A stretch of 11,659 nt of DNA from contig JAYWCL010000136.1 of assembly GCA_043780595.1 (NCBI GenBank), positions 1-11,659 on the forward strand, in the 5' to 3' direction. The position numbers and the translations under genes are program-made. Shown here piece by piece: positions 1-6,002 of this stretch (within the stretch, counting starts at the first letter, position 1; each line of letters opens with the position of its first letter). Origin of the DNA: Limnoglobus sp043780595 (GTDB taxonomy: Bacteria > Planctomycetota > Planctomycetia > Gemmatales > Gemmataceae). The notes under the pieces were generated by a model. That model was not told where the DNA came from. It saw only the letters and a program-made list of their open reading frames with translations, and did not search any database.

Positions 1-99
1 TGCCTCGGTATCTCGCACGAAACCGAACTGAAAGACCGCCTCCAACGGCCGTACCCGCTCGTACCGTGGGGTAATCCGATCACGGAAATCATCGGGTAA
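1..99 (+). CDS. 3' end of an unidentified protein gene
   Basis: Frame 1 is open from the window edge for 32 codons and stops at TAA 97-99. The tail reads ...LVPWGNPITEIIG. The gene starts outside the window and the fragment is too short for me to recognise a family. Codon use is GC-rich like the following genes. The next gene begins about 97 nt downstream behind its own candidate promoter, so the two need not be co-transcribed. Confidence 0.5.
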   Translation, partial: CLGISHETELKDRLQRPYPLVPWGNPITEIIG

Positions 100-138
100 A
101 TGAACGAGCCACCGAGCCACGGGTACTTCCAAACGCTC

Positions 139-167
139 TTTACACCGCGGCGAGGTATGGGTATTGT
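139..167 (+). promoter_or_regulatory. candidate sigma70-type promoter
   Basis: TTTACA (139-144) and TATTGT (162-167) are separated by 17 nt. This would start RNA near 174, about 22 nt before the ATG at 196, leaving room for the ribosome site GGAGGG at 184-189. The match is moderate (one mismatch in the -35, two in the -10) and rests on pattern alone. Confidence 0.35.
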
Positions 168-195
168 CTGCGAACATGGCCATGGAGGGCCGCGA

Positions 196-411
196 ATGAC
201 TCGCCTGCGTTTGATTCTGATTGCGATACTCGTCGTGGGTTTCGGTTCGTGGATCGTTCTACGAACGAACAATTCCGCACACGCCGACGGCACGATTACG
301 CACGTTGACGACACCGACGACGATACAGAAAGCCACAACGAAGAAGCCGCGCGCAAACGCTGGCAGACGAGCCAGGTCCGGCACTGGCGTCAATTGGTCG
401 TGCAACGATAA
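196..411 (+). CDS. small single-pass membrane protein, unknown function
   Basis: This 71-residue protein is not one I recognise. It starts MTRLRLILIAILVVGFGSW: two arginines, then an uninterrupted hydrophobic stretch at residues 5-22, which fits one N-terminal membrane anchor or an uncleaved signal. The rest is polar, with an acidic patch DDTDDDTE near residues 39-46 and a basic C-terminus. I chose the ATG at 196 over an upstream in-frame ATG at 100 because GGAGGG (184-189) lies 6 nt before it, the hydrophobic segment then falls at the N-terminus, and a candidate promoter sits at 139-167. The helicase gene follows after 24 nt on the same strand, so the two probably share a transcript, although no functional link is evident. 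Confidence 0.6.
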   Translation: MTRLRLILIAILVVGFGSWIVLRTNNSAHADGTITHVDDTDDDTESHNEEAARKRWQTSQVRHWRQLVVQR

Positions 412-435
412 CGCCACTTCTCCTAAACTGATGGC

Positions 436-2574
436 ATGGCCACCATTCAGTTCGAACCGATTCCCCGCAACGCCACCGCCAGCGAGGTGCTCCGCTTCAT
501 CGCGAGTGCGTCCGGTATCGATGGCAAGTTCATCGGCAAAATCTCGTTCCTCGCCAAAGCGTCGATCGTCGAGATCACCGATTCGCACGCCCGCAAAGTC
601 ATTACTGCACTCGATGGTGCCGTGTTCCGCGAACGGCGCGTGCGGGCACGCTACGCCGTGCCGCCCGAGAAGCGGAACCCGACCGCACCCGATCACTTCG
701 ATCATTTGCTGCGACTATTGGAAATTGAATCGGCGGAGGAGCGTCGTCGCACCAAAGAGTTGGCAAAGGAAAATCGCCAGGTCGACGACCCGTTCGGGGC
801 GAGCCTCACGGGGTTGATGATCGCCGATGCCGAGTATGGCCTCGGGGGGCGTCTCGTCGTGCAACTCACCCGCAAGGGCCGCGTCGATCCGCTGCCGCCG
901 AACCGCTTGCAATCGGGTTCGCCGATCATGCTGACACAGACCGGCGTGCAACGGCCGCTCAGCCTGCGCGGCGTGCTCGTCGAACGCACCGATCGCATCG
1001 TAACGGCGGCATTTGAAGAACCCGAAGACGACATTCCCGACGATGCCAACTGGCGGCTCGATCTCTCCGCCGATGAAGCGTCGCGGCAACGCCAACAAGC
1101 GGCGTTGTACCGTGCGCAGGCCGCCGAAAAGGATCGGCTTTCGGAACTTCGCGAAGTGCTGTTAGGCGAAAACCAACCGCGATACGCGACGCTCGACGAT
1201 TCGCAGCCTTCGGACAAATTGAACGCGGTGCAAAACGACGCCGTCGCGTTTGCCCTTGCCGCAAAGGACGTGGCGGCGATTCACGGCCCACCCGGTACGG
1301 GCAAAACCACGACGATCGTCGAACTCATCCGCCGCGCCGTGGCACGCGGCGAACGGGTGATCGCGTGTGCCCCGAGCAACGCCGCCGTCGATAACCTCCT
1401 CGAAAAACTCATGGCGATCGGCGAAGAACCGGTCCGCCTCGGTCACCCGGCCCGCGTGGCGGTTCGCTTGCGGGAGCGCGTGCTCGACATGCTCGTCGAA
1501 CGCCACCCCGACGCACGGCAAGCGAAGAAACTCAGCCGCGATGCGAACGAGCTATTTCGCAAGGCGGACAAGTGGACGAAGGACAAACCCGAACCCGGCG
1601 AGAAGACCGCGTGGCGAGCCGAGGCACGGGAACTTCTCGCCGAGGCCCGCAAGCGTGAAGAGCAGGCCGCCGACAAGATTCTCGACGAAGCGAAGATCGT
1701 CTGCGCGACGCTTACCGGGATCGATTCGGACGTCTTCGGGCAGCGAAAGTACGATCTGGCGGTAATCGATGAAGCGTGCCAAAGTACCGAACCGGCCTGC
1801 TGGATTCCACTGTTGCGCGCGAACAAAATCGTGCTGGCGGGCGATCCGTGCCAGTTGCCGCCGACGGTCCTTTCCCGCGAGGCGGTCGATGGCGGCCTCG
1901 GCATCAGCCTCATGGAACGCATCATCGGGCTACACGGCGCGAAGGCCGCGAAACGGCTGACGGTGCAGTACCGGATGCACGCGGACATCATGCAGTTTCC
2001 ATCGGAAGAGTTTTACGAAGGCACGCTGATCGCCGACGAATCGGTGATTCGCCACCGCCTGACCGACCTGCCCGGCGTGCAAGACGTACCGCCGACGGCA
2101 ACGATCGTGCAATTCATCGACACCGCCGGCGCGGGCTACGACGAAGAACACGAAGAAGACACATCGAGCCGCCGCAACCCGATGGAAGCGAAGCTCGTCG
2201 TTCACAAAGTCCGCGAACACCTCGACGCCGGCGTACCCGCAGAAGGTATCGCCATCATCACGCCGTACTCCGGGCAGGTGCGTTGGTTACGCGAATTATT
2301 AACCGGCACCGGCGTCGAGATCGACAGCGTCGATGGCTTCCAGGGCCGCGAAAAAGAAGTCGTGATCCTGTCGTTCGTTCGCTCGAACCCCGAAGGCGAA
2401 CTCGGCTTCCTCAAAGACATCCGTCGTACGAACGTGGCGATGACGCGCGCAAAACGCAAGCTGTTGATGATCGGCGACAGCGCGACGCTCGCGAACGAGC
2501 CGTTCTATCAACGCCTACTCACGTTCTGCGAAACGCTCGGAGCCTACTCGACAGTCTGGGAAGAAACGATCTGA
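436..2574 (+). CDS. Upf1/IGHMBP2-like SF1 helicase with N-terminal DbpA-type RNA-binding domain
   Basis: This is a 712-residue ATP-dependent nucleic-acid helicase of superfamily 1B (Upf1/SMUBP-2/DNA2-like group). The motifs are in order: Walker A GPPGTGKTT at 284-292, DEACQ at 445-449, GDPCQLPP at 469-476, QYRMH at 511-515, SVDGFQG at 631-637, and NVAMTRAKRK at 666-675. Between Walker A and DEACQ lies a charged, probably helical insert (about 350-430). Residues 5-75 (ASEVLRFIASASGIDG, KFIGKISF, SIVEITDS, then a conserved ALDG) resemble the C-terminal RNA-binding domain of the DEAD-box protein DbpA, which in that family contacts 23S rRNA. I infer a cytoplasmic RNA or RNA/DNA helicase; the substrate is unknown. 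The ATG at 436 has no clear ribosome site and follows the upstream stop by 24 nt, so translation may be coupled. The gene is intact, with all catalytic motifs present. Confidence 0.93.
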   Translation: MATIQFEPIPRNATASEVLRFIASASGIDGKFIGKISFLAKASIVEITDSHARKVITALDGAVFRERRVRARYAVPPEKRNPTAPDHFDHLLRLLEIESAEERRRTKELAKENRQVDDPFGASLTGLMIADAEYGLGGRLVVQLTRKGRVDPLPPNRLQSGSPIMLTQTGVQRPLSLRGVLVERTDRIVTAAFEEPEDDIPDDANWRLDLSADEASRQRQQAALYRAQAAEKDRLSELREVLLGENQPRYATLDDSQPSDKLNAVQNDAVAFALAAKDVAAIHGPPGTGKTTTIVELIRRAVARGERVIACAPSNAAVDNLLEKLMAIGEEPVRLGHPARVAVRLRERVLDMLVERHPDARQAKKLSRDANELFRKADKWTKDKPEPGEKTAWRAEARELLAEARKREEQAADKILDEAKIVCATLTGIDSDVFGQRKYDLAVIDEACQSTEPACWIPLLRANKIVLAGDPCQLPPTVLSREAVDGGLGISLMERIIGLHGAKAAKRLTVQYRMHADIMQFPSEEFYEGTLIADESVIRHRLTDLPGVQDVPPTATIVQFIDTAGAGYDEEHEEDTSSRRNPMEAKLVVHKVREHLDAGVPAEGIAIITPYSGQVRWLRELLTGTGVEIDSVDGFQGREKEVVILSFVRSNPEGELGFLKDIRRTNVAMTRAKRKLLMIGDSATLANEPFYQRLLTFCETLGAYSTVWEETI

Positions 2575-2672
2575 ATGGCCCCTTTCAGGCAACGCCGTGA
2601 AGGATTATTTCGCTTGGATTTCGATGTTCCCGCGATGGCTCGACGTATCGATTCTTGTCCGATTCTGGTAGC

Positions 2673-2702
2673 CGCAGGTCTTTAGCCTGCGCGGGGGCTT
2701 TT
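2673..2702 (+). terminator. possible helicase terminator, or repeat hairpin
   Basis: CGCAGG (2673-2678) pairs with CCTGCG (2686-2691) across a 7-nt loop, followed by G-rich sequence and CTTTT (2698-2702). It lies about 100 nt after the helicase stop. The T run is short and not directly at the stem, and similar CGCAGG...CCTGCG hairpins are a common kind of planctomycete intergenic repeat, so terminator activity is uncertain. Confidence 0.3.
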
Positions 2703-2758
2703 ACCCTTAAAAACCAGTCGTGGCGAGTCTTCGAGACACGACGCCATCCGCCACAACG

Positions 2759-2794
2759 CCCATGGGTGCGGCCCCTCCCATGGTTCCACCATGG
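2759..2794. repeat. triple CCATGG palindrome cluster
   Basis: CCATGG occurs at 2760-2765, 2778-2783 and 2789-2794. The last two are separated by only TTCCA and can form a tight hairpin. The first copy sits within the 8-bp palindrome CCCATGGG (2759-2766). No gene function is suggested. Confidence 0.6.
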
Positions 2795-2886
2795 GCTACG
2801 CGAACGATCCTTTCAGGACCGGAAAACAAGGCGATTCGGACGTAGTCGCAGTCGTGAGACTTGGGACGCGGGAAGTTCCATCTTCA

Positions 2887-3028
2887 CACGCGGGCCGCGT
2901 GTGCTACCAACGTAGTCCACGCGGCCCGCGTGGAGGCGCGAAAGGTTTCACCAACGTAGTCCACGCGGGCCGCGTGTGCTACCACCAACGTAGTCCACGC
3001 GGCCCGCGTGGAGGCGCGAAAGGTTTCA
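2887..3028. repeat. tandem duplicated nested-palindrome block (75-bp period)
   Basis: Copy 1 (2887-2950, 64 bp) and copy 2 (2962-3028, 67 bp) are identical except for a 3-nt insertion (CCA) in copy 2. Each copy holds CACGCGGGCCGCGTG, a spacer containing TGCTACC and CAACGTAGTC, then its reverse complement CACGCGGCCCGCGTG, then GAGGCGCGAAAGGTTTCA. Each 15-mer is also a perfect palindrome around its central base, so it can fold alone or pair with its partner. This resembles REP-type intergenic elements; no coding role is visible. Confidence 0.8.
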
Positions 3029-3229
3029 ATTCCCGCTGCTGCAAGGGGTCGTTCCATCCCCCACCCATTAGCATCAAGTTAAGGAGTTGGGCTTGTAATA
3101 AAGCGGAAGTCCTTCCACCATAGGTAGTTATCACACAACCCTCTGGAAGAAGGAACTTCCAATGATTACAGTATGCCAAATCGTCCGCAGCGTGCAGTCC
3201 CTTTTCGGTACGCCGATGGTTCGGCGCAG

Positions 3230-3601
3230 TTACTGTGTCAAGTGCCTGAACGCCGGCTCTTGCAATACCGCAGCAAACCTCGTGTTCCAATCACCAACCC
3301 AGGCGCGAGCATCCTCTTGCTCCCGCAGTCCCGGCTCGCAGGCGAGGGCTGCTTCCAGCACCTCGGCGGCCAGCCGTAGGAATTCGGGGTGCAGGATCGG
3401 ATGGCCCGGCGACCACTCGAACTCTTCCAATTCGCTCTCACCGGTGGCGGCGTCGATGACTTCCGCTCGTTCGACATGTTCGTCTACGAGGTAGGTGATC
3501 TCGCCGAGTTTGCCGACTCCGACGACATCGGGATGTTTGCTCGCCGCAAGCAGGCGTCGCACCAAAGGAACATATTCGAGCAGAACTGGCGGGTTGTACA
3601 T
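3230..3601 (-). CDS. hypothetical protein, 123 residues
   Basis: I do not recognise this protein. It starts MYNPPVLLEYVPLVRRLL and is soluble in character, acidic in the middle (SELEEFEWSPG near 56-66), with a leucine/alanine-rich segment after it (about 73-92) that is probably helical. There is no signal peptide or membrane segment. The ATG (complement of 3599-3601) follows a weak AGGTGA site with almost no spacing, so initiation is not well explained by ribosome pairing. A 25-bp element also found before the upstream gene begins 10 nt before the start. It is last in a minus-strand series behind the 169-residue gene (95-nt gap). Coherent amino-acid composition and GC-rich codons support a real gene. 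Confidence 0.6.
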   Translation of the reverse strand: MYNPPVLLEYVPLVRRLLAASKHPDVVGVGKLGEITYLVDEHVERAEVIDAATGESELEEFEWSPGHPILHPEFLRLAAEVLEAALACEPGLREQEDARAWVGDWNTRFAAVLQEPAFRHLTQ

Positions 3602-3611
3602 TCACCTGTAC

Positions 3612-3636
3612 CTTGTGGCCGAACGACCCAGCTCAG
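3612..3636 (-). repeat. 25-bp element before the 123-residue gene
   Basis: On the plus strand this reads CTTGTGGCCGAACGACCCAG then CTCAG. It matches 4212-4236 at 23 of 25 positions and ends 10 nt upstream of the start codon at 3601. It could be a shared leader element or a dispersed intergenic repeat; GGCCGAACGACC sequences look like a repeat family in Gemmata-type genomes (recollection, not checked). Confidence 0.65.
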
Positions 3637-3696
3637 GGGCCGCGGCCTGCAAGACCTTCATGTCGCGAGAAACCAGAATGGCGGCCCCGGTCAGCT

Positions 3697-4206
3697 TCAT
3701 CCGTTGGTTCGGCCGGCCTTGCCCATCCGCCGCAGCAGCCGGACTAACCGCCCAGCTTTCTTTTCAACAACCGCCCAATCCCATGAATCTGGACTTTGAA
3801 AGTCAGGATAAGTGTCGCTCCAGTTCCCGGCCCGGATCGCTGAATTAACCGCGATGCGGCAGTCAACTATCGGGTGTTTTCGGAAGTCGCACTGCAACTG
3901 GATCAGTCCCCATCCTTCCTGGCAGAATCGGAACGTGTGGCCATTGCACGCTTCCGGCTTCAGAGCAATTCGCTGTTCGTGAGTATGGCCTTTGGCCTCC
4001 GGATAATAGAGTGTGTATTGGCGAAAAACGTCCCCGACTCCCGGTTCGTAATGCAAATCGTCTAGCAAGGCTTTCGCGTCTCCGTACTCTCTTGTGGCGC
4101 ATCCGAAATCCGAATACGCCTGCCGGACGACTACGGGCCCCTGCGCGAAGACCGCCGCGACGACTTCGTGGAGATCGTCCAGTGAGATTTGTTGGGACGT
4201 TTGCAT
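3697..4206 (-). CDS. hypothetical protein, 169 residues
   Basis: I cannot assign a family. From MQTSQQISLDDLHEVVAAVF the protein looks globular and cytoplasmic, with many aromatic residues, cysteines near residues 43 and 88-96, and a basic C-terminus (KKAGRLVRLLRRMGKAGR). No membrane segment or known motif is visible. The open frame continues upstream to 4377, but that extension (SPHAGLLSLVVRPQER) is a read-through of the 25-bp repeat and of low-complexity sequence, so I prefer the ATG at 4204-4206. No strong ribosome site precedes either choice. The gene lies between the glycosyltransferase (198-nt gap) and the 123-residue gene (95-nt gap), same strand, and may be co-transcribed with them. 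Confidence 0.6.
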   Translation of the reverse strand: MQTSQQISLDDLHEVVAAVFAQGPVVVRQAYSDFGCATREYGDAKALLDDLHYEPGVGDVFRQYTLYYPEAKGHTHEQRIALKPEACNGHTFRFCQEGWGLIQLQCDFRKHPIVDCRIAVNSAIRAGNWSDTYPDFQSPDSWDWAVVEKKAGRLVRLLRRMGKAGRTNG

Positions 4207-4211
4207 ACGTT

Positions 4212-4236
4212 CTTGAGGCCGAACGACCAAGCTCAG
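4212..4236 (-). repeat. 25-bp element before the 169-residue gene
   Basis: On the plus strand this reads CTTGAGGCCGAACGACCAAG then CTCAG. It differs from 3612-3636 at two positions and starts exactly 600 bp from it. It ends 5 nt upstream of the start codon at 4206, so it would lie in the 5' leader or cover the ribosome-binding region. Confidence 0.65.
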
Positions 4237-4308
4237 CAGCCCCGCGTGAGGCGACTGAATGCACGGACGGAAAACGGCGGGCGGGGTCTGCTGCGGCGTT
4301 TGGTTCGG

Positions 4309-4337
4309 CGTCCGTCCCCCGCTGTACCGGACGGACG
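4309..4337. repeat. 9-bp hairpin in the gap after the glycosyltransferase gene
   Basis: CGTCCGTCC (4309-4317) pairs perfectly with GGACGGACG (4329-4337) across an 11-nt loop. It lies about 70 nt past the glycosyltransferase stop on the minus strand. No T run follows on that strand, so it is not a classical terminator; it might stabilise a 3' end or simply be a repeat. Confidence 0.45.
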
Positions 4338-4404
4338 GACCTCGCGCTCCCGGCAGCATCACGCACCGATACCACATCCGGCAACAGCGCCACCGCCAGG
4401 GCCG

Positions 4405-5250
4405 CTACCCCGATCCATCGGGAGACTCAAGACGCCTCACGCCCGGCTGATAGTACCGGAACGTTAGGCAACAGGAGAGTTCCCAATCGCCCGGCATTAC
4501 AGCGACATCACCAAGTTCCAAAGTCACCTGTCGGGGCTGACCGTCCCCCACGGCGGCGTTCACGTTCGTGGCCGCAAGGCGGTACAACAGTTCCCGCACC
4601 TTTGGGGTTAAGGTCTGCCCCCGCACCCGGATTAGGTGCGATTTCATTACCCGGTAGAGCCGGTTGATCGAGCAGTTCAGCCAGCGGTTCTTGTTATCGT
4701 AGAAGCGGACCCGCTCGGCGTCGTCGTGAGGCAGGTGCCGCAGCAGGGAAGCCGAGAAGTTTTGCCGCTTCACCCCGGCCATTTCGAGGGCATCGTACAA
4801 GTCCATGTCCTCGTCGCCCCAGCCCTGGTAAACTTCATCGTACCCCCCGACCCGCTCGAAATCCGCCCGATGGCAGACGAACGTGCCCCAGATACCCAAG
4901 TCGTCGAGCGGGTCAGGCCGGTAATAATGTCCACGGTGGAGCATGGGCACGACCGCCGCTGCGAACGTTGGCGCGAACAGGATGTCGGCGTCGCAGAAAC
5001 AGAGCCATTGGTCGGTAGCGGCACGGGCGCCTAGGTTCCGGGAGCGGGAGTGGTTGTACCTTGTCTGGCCCGATTCGCGGACGACACGGACCCCTGGGTA
5101 CGCCGACTCGACCCAGTCGCCGCTTCCTTCGGGACAGGAGTAATCCACCACCACGACAGTGCTGTCGAGTTGGGCATCTACCGATCCAAGCGTCTGCCGC
5201 AGGGCCCTTAGCCGGCCCATACAACTGGTGACGAAACAAAGGGCACTCAT
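4405..5250 (-). CDS. family-2-like glycosyltransferase with galactosyltransferase-type C-terminal motif
   Basis: This 281-residue protein transfers a sugar from a nucleotide-sugar donor; donor and acceptor are unknown. The GT-A fold signs are the N-terminal strand SALCFVTSCMGRL, a second strand TVVVVDYSCPEGSGDW (31-46), the metal-binding DxD as CDADI (86-90), and the block ADFERVGGYDE...GWGDEDMDLYDAL (129-154), which matches the acceptor-side motif of galactosyltransferase-like enzymes (Glyco_transf_7C type). There is no signal peptide or membrane helix, so it should act in the cytoplasm or at the inner membrane face. The ATG at 5248-5250 is supported by GGAGGG (complement of 5261-5266) 10 nt before it. 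A well-spaced promoter lies 67 nt upstream with a hairpin between. The last 10-12 residues run into repeat-like DNA, so the C-terminus may have been extended. Confidence 0.85.
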   Translation of the reverse strand: MSALCFVTSCMGRLRALRQTLGSVDAQLDSTVVVVDYSCPEGSGDWVESAYPGVRVVRESGQTRYNHSRSRNLGARAATDQWLCFCDADILFAPTFAAAVVPMLHRGHYYRPDPLDDLGIWGTFVCHRADFERVGGYDEVYQGWGDEDMDLYDALEMAGVKRQNFSASLLRHLPHDDAERVRFYDNKNRWLNCSINRLYRVMKSHLIRVRGQTLTPKVRELLYRLAATNVNAAVGDGQPRQVTLELGDVAVMPGDWELSCCLTFRYYQPGVRRLESPDGSG

Positions 5251-5285
5251 CGAGCCGAAGCCCTCCCGCTGCCGAACCAGTTATT

Positions 5286-5302
5286 CTGCCGACAATCGGC
5301 AG
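5286..5302 (-). promoter_or_regulatory. perfect 7-bp hairpin in the glycosyltransferase leader
   Basis: CTGCCGACAATCGGCAG has a 7-bp stem and a 3-nt loop. It lies between the predicted RNA start (about 5310) and the ribosome site (5261-5266) of the glycosyltransferase gene. It could be an operator just after the promoter or a stabilising 5' RNA hairpin. Confidence 0.45.
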
Positions 5303-5316
5303 CGTATCTCGACCGA

Positions 5317-5344
5317 ATTGTAACAACTGCACTGACTGAAGCAA
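5317..5344 (-). promoter_or_regulatory. promoter for the glycosyltransferase gene
   Basis: On the minus strand TTGCTT (5339-5344) and TACAAT (5317-5322) are 16 nt apart, and the -10 is extended by TG (TGTTACAAT). Transcription would begin near 5310, giving a leader of about 60 nt that contains the 5286-5302 hairpin and the ribosome site. This is the best sigma70-type promoter in the window by pattern. Confidence 0.5.
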
Positions 5345-5422
5345 CTCATTTTGAGTGTTTTTTTATCACTCGAACAATCCGTCCAGTCTGAAACCGTGCG
5401 TCGCGCGGCAGAGCGCAATACG

Positions 5423-5485
5423 GTCGCCTATTGGCGACAGATCCCAATACGCTTACTTGCCGAGAGGCCGCACTCGGCGTATCAT
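5423..5485 (+). promoter_or_regulatory. inverted repeat followed by promoter-like boxes
   Basis: GTCGCCTATTGGCGAC (5423-5438) is a 6-bp inverted repeat with a 4-nt centre. It is followed by TTGCCG (5457-5462), a 17-nt spacer and TATCAT (5480-5485). The arrangement looks like an operator upstream of a plus-strand promoter reading toward 5517. Only a doubtful short ORF follows. Confidence 0.3.
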
Positions 5486-5516
5486 CGCATCCGTTTTCCA
5501 CTTTCGGTGGGCCGTC

Positions 5517-5630
5517 ATGAAACGCCTCGATCCCGTTTGCGACAAAATGCGATTCCGTCGCCGTTTCGCCGCGCCGCGTAGTCTTCGGAGCGAAGCGCGT
5601 GGCACGGCGTATCGGGCCACAACGCGATAG
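5517..5630 (+). CDS. doubtful short ORF, 37 residues, very basic
   Basis: ATG at 5517 follows GGTGGG (5507-5512) and promoter-like boxes at 5457-5485, and runs to TAG 5628-5630. The peptide begins MKRLDPVCDKMRFRRRFAAP and is dominated by arginine. I recognise no family. It ends just before the left inverted arm. Arginine-rich reading frames arise easily in this GC-rich DNA, so this may be chance; the correctly ordered upstream signals are the only reason to list it. Confidence 0.2.
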   Translation: MKRLDPVCDKMRFRRRFAAPRSLRSEARGTAYRATTR

Positions 5631-5633
5631 TCA

Positions 5634-5651
5634 CGTGGGTTCCCGCCCACG
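5634..5651. repeat. small hairpin at the outer edge of the left arm
   Basis: CGTGGG (5634-5639) and CCCACG (5646-5651) form a 6-bp stem with a 6-nt loop, abutting the left inverted arm. No counterpart is obvious outside the right arm. Confidence 0.4.
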
Positions 5652-5992
5652 CGAATTCGCGAAGTCAAAAAATCGCAGACGATCCGACGTAAGTCGACTT
5701 TTGCGACGTGCGCGAAGTGACGCAAAAGTGTCTCCAAATGACGCAGAAGTGCGCGCAAATGACATAGAATTGTCGCATTCGGTCGCAAAAGGGTCGCATT
5801 CGGTCGCGAAATAACCGGTAGTTGCGACTTATGTTAAATCGAGAGCCTCGACATAAGCCCCGATAAAAGTTCGAGATACGGCAAAATCGCAGTTTTCAGA
5901 TCAGTGATTCGCGATCAAAAACGGGCGTTTTGGGACGCGAAAATGCCAAAAACAGACGAAAAACTCGTCCGCAATTGTGACTTACGTCGATT
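5652..5992 (-). repeat. left arm of a long inverted repeat flanking the ThDP-enzyme gene
   Basis: The reverse complement of this 341-bp block aligns almost end to end, with a net length difference of only 2 bp, to 7934-8276. The inner 25 bp (5968-5992) are identical to 7934-7958. The outer 76 bp (5652-5727) match 8201-8276 without gaps at about 64 positions, including a perfect 22-bp run that contains TTTTTTGACTTCGCGAATTC. The middle is more diverged but clearly related, for example 29 of 36 positions in the stretch containing GATCGC near 5880-5920. The decamer CGACGTAAGT lies at 5685-5694 and its complement at 5980-5989. No protein-coding content is convincing. Confidence 0.85.
5728..5811 (-). 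repeat. four tandem 21-bp repeats in the left arm
   Basis: Units occupy 5728-5748, 5749-5769, 5770-5790 and 5791-5811. On the minus strand the clearest two units share GCGACCGAATGCGAC; the outer two are diverged (GTCATTTG in the middle). The period is exactly 21 bp, two helical turns. The same number of units, with the same period and order, occurs in the right arm at 8117-8200. Confidence 0.75.
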
Positions 5993-6002
5993 CTGAGAGC
6001 AC

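Larger units (their letters stand above)
2575..3229. other. non-coding stretch rich in palindromic repeats
   Basis: No convincing gene lies between the helicase and the minus-strand cluster. The short open frames here run through palindromes and have no ribosome site. The stretch starts with GGCCCCTTTCAGG (2577-2589), the same motif as the hairpins near 11472-11588. It then holds a CGCAGG...CCTGCG hairpin, a GTCGTG...CACGAC stem (2717-2722 with 2737-2742), three CCATGG palindromes, and a duplicated palindromic block. The remaining piece, about 3029-3229, has no feature I can name apart from one CRISPR-repeat-like sequence discussed in the findings. Confidence 0.6.

Noticed and set aside
1776..2600. 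Long plus-strand open frame overlapping the helicase
   Set aside because: It is an arginine/histidine-rich out-of-frame shadow of the helicase gene, whose motifs are all in the other frame.
2979..3290. Minus-strand 103-codon open frame (contains MLMGGGWNDPLQQREL)
   Set aside because: Its C-terminal end is read-through of the duplicated palindrome block and it overlaps the end of the 123-residue gene; there is no ribosome site.
4207..4377. N-terminal extension of the 169-residue protein to a start at 4377
   Set aside because: The extension translates the 25-bp repeat and low-complexity sequence, and the codon pattern becomes gene-like only after 4206.
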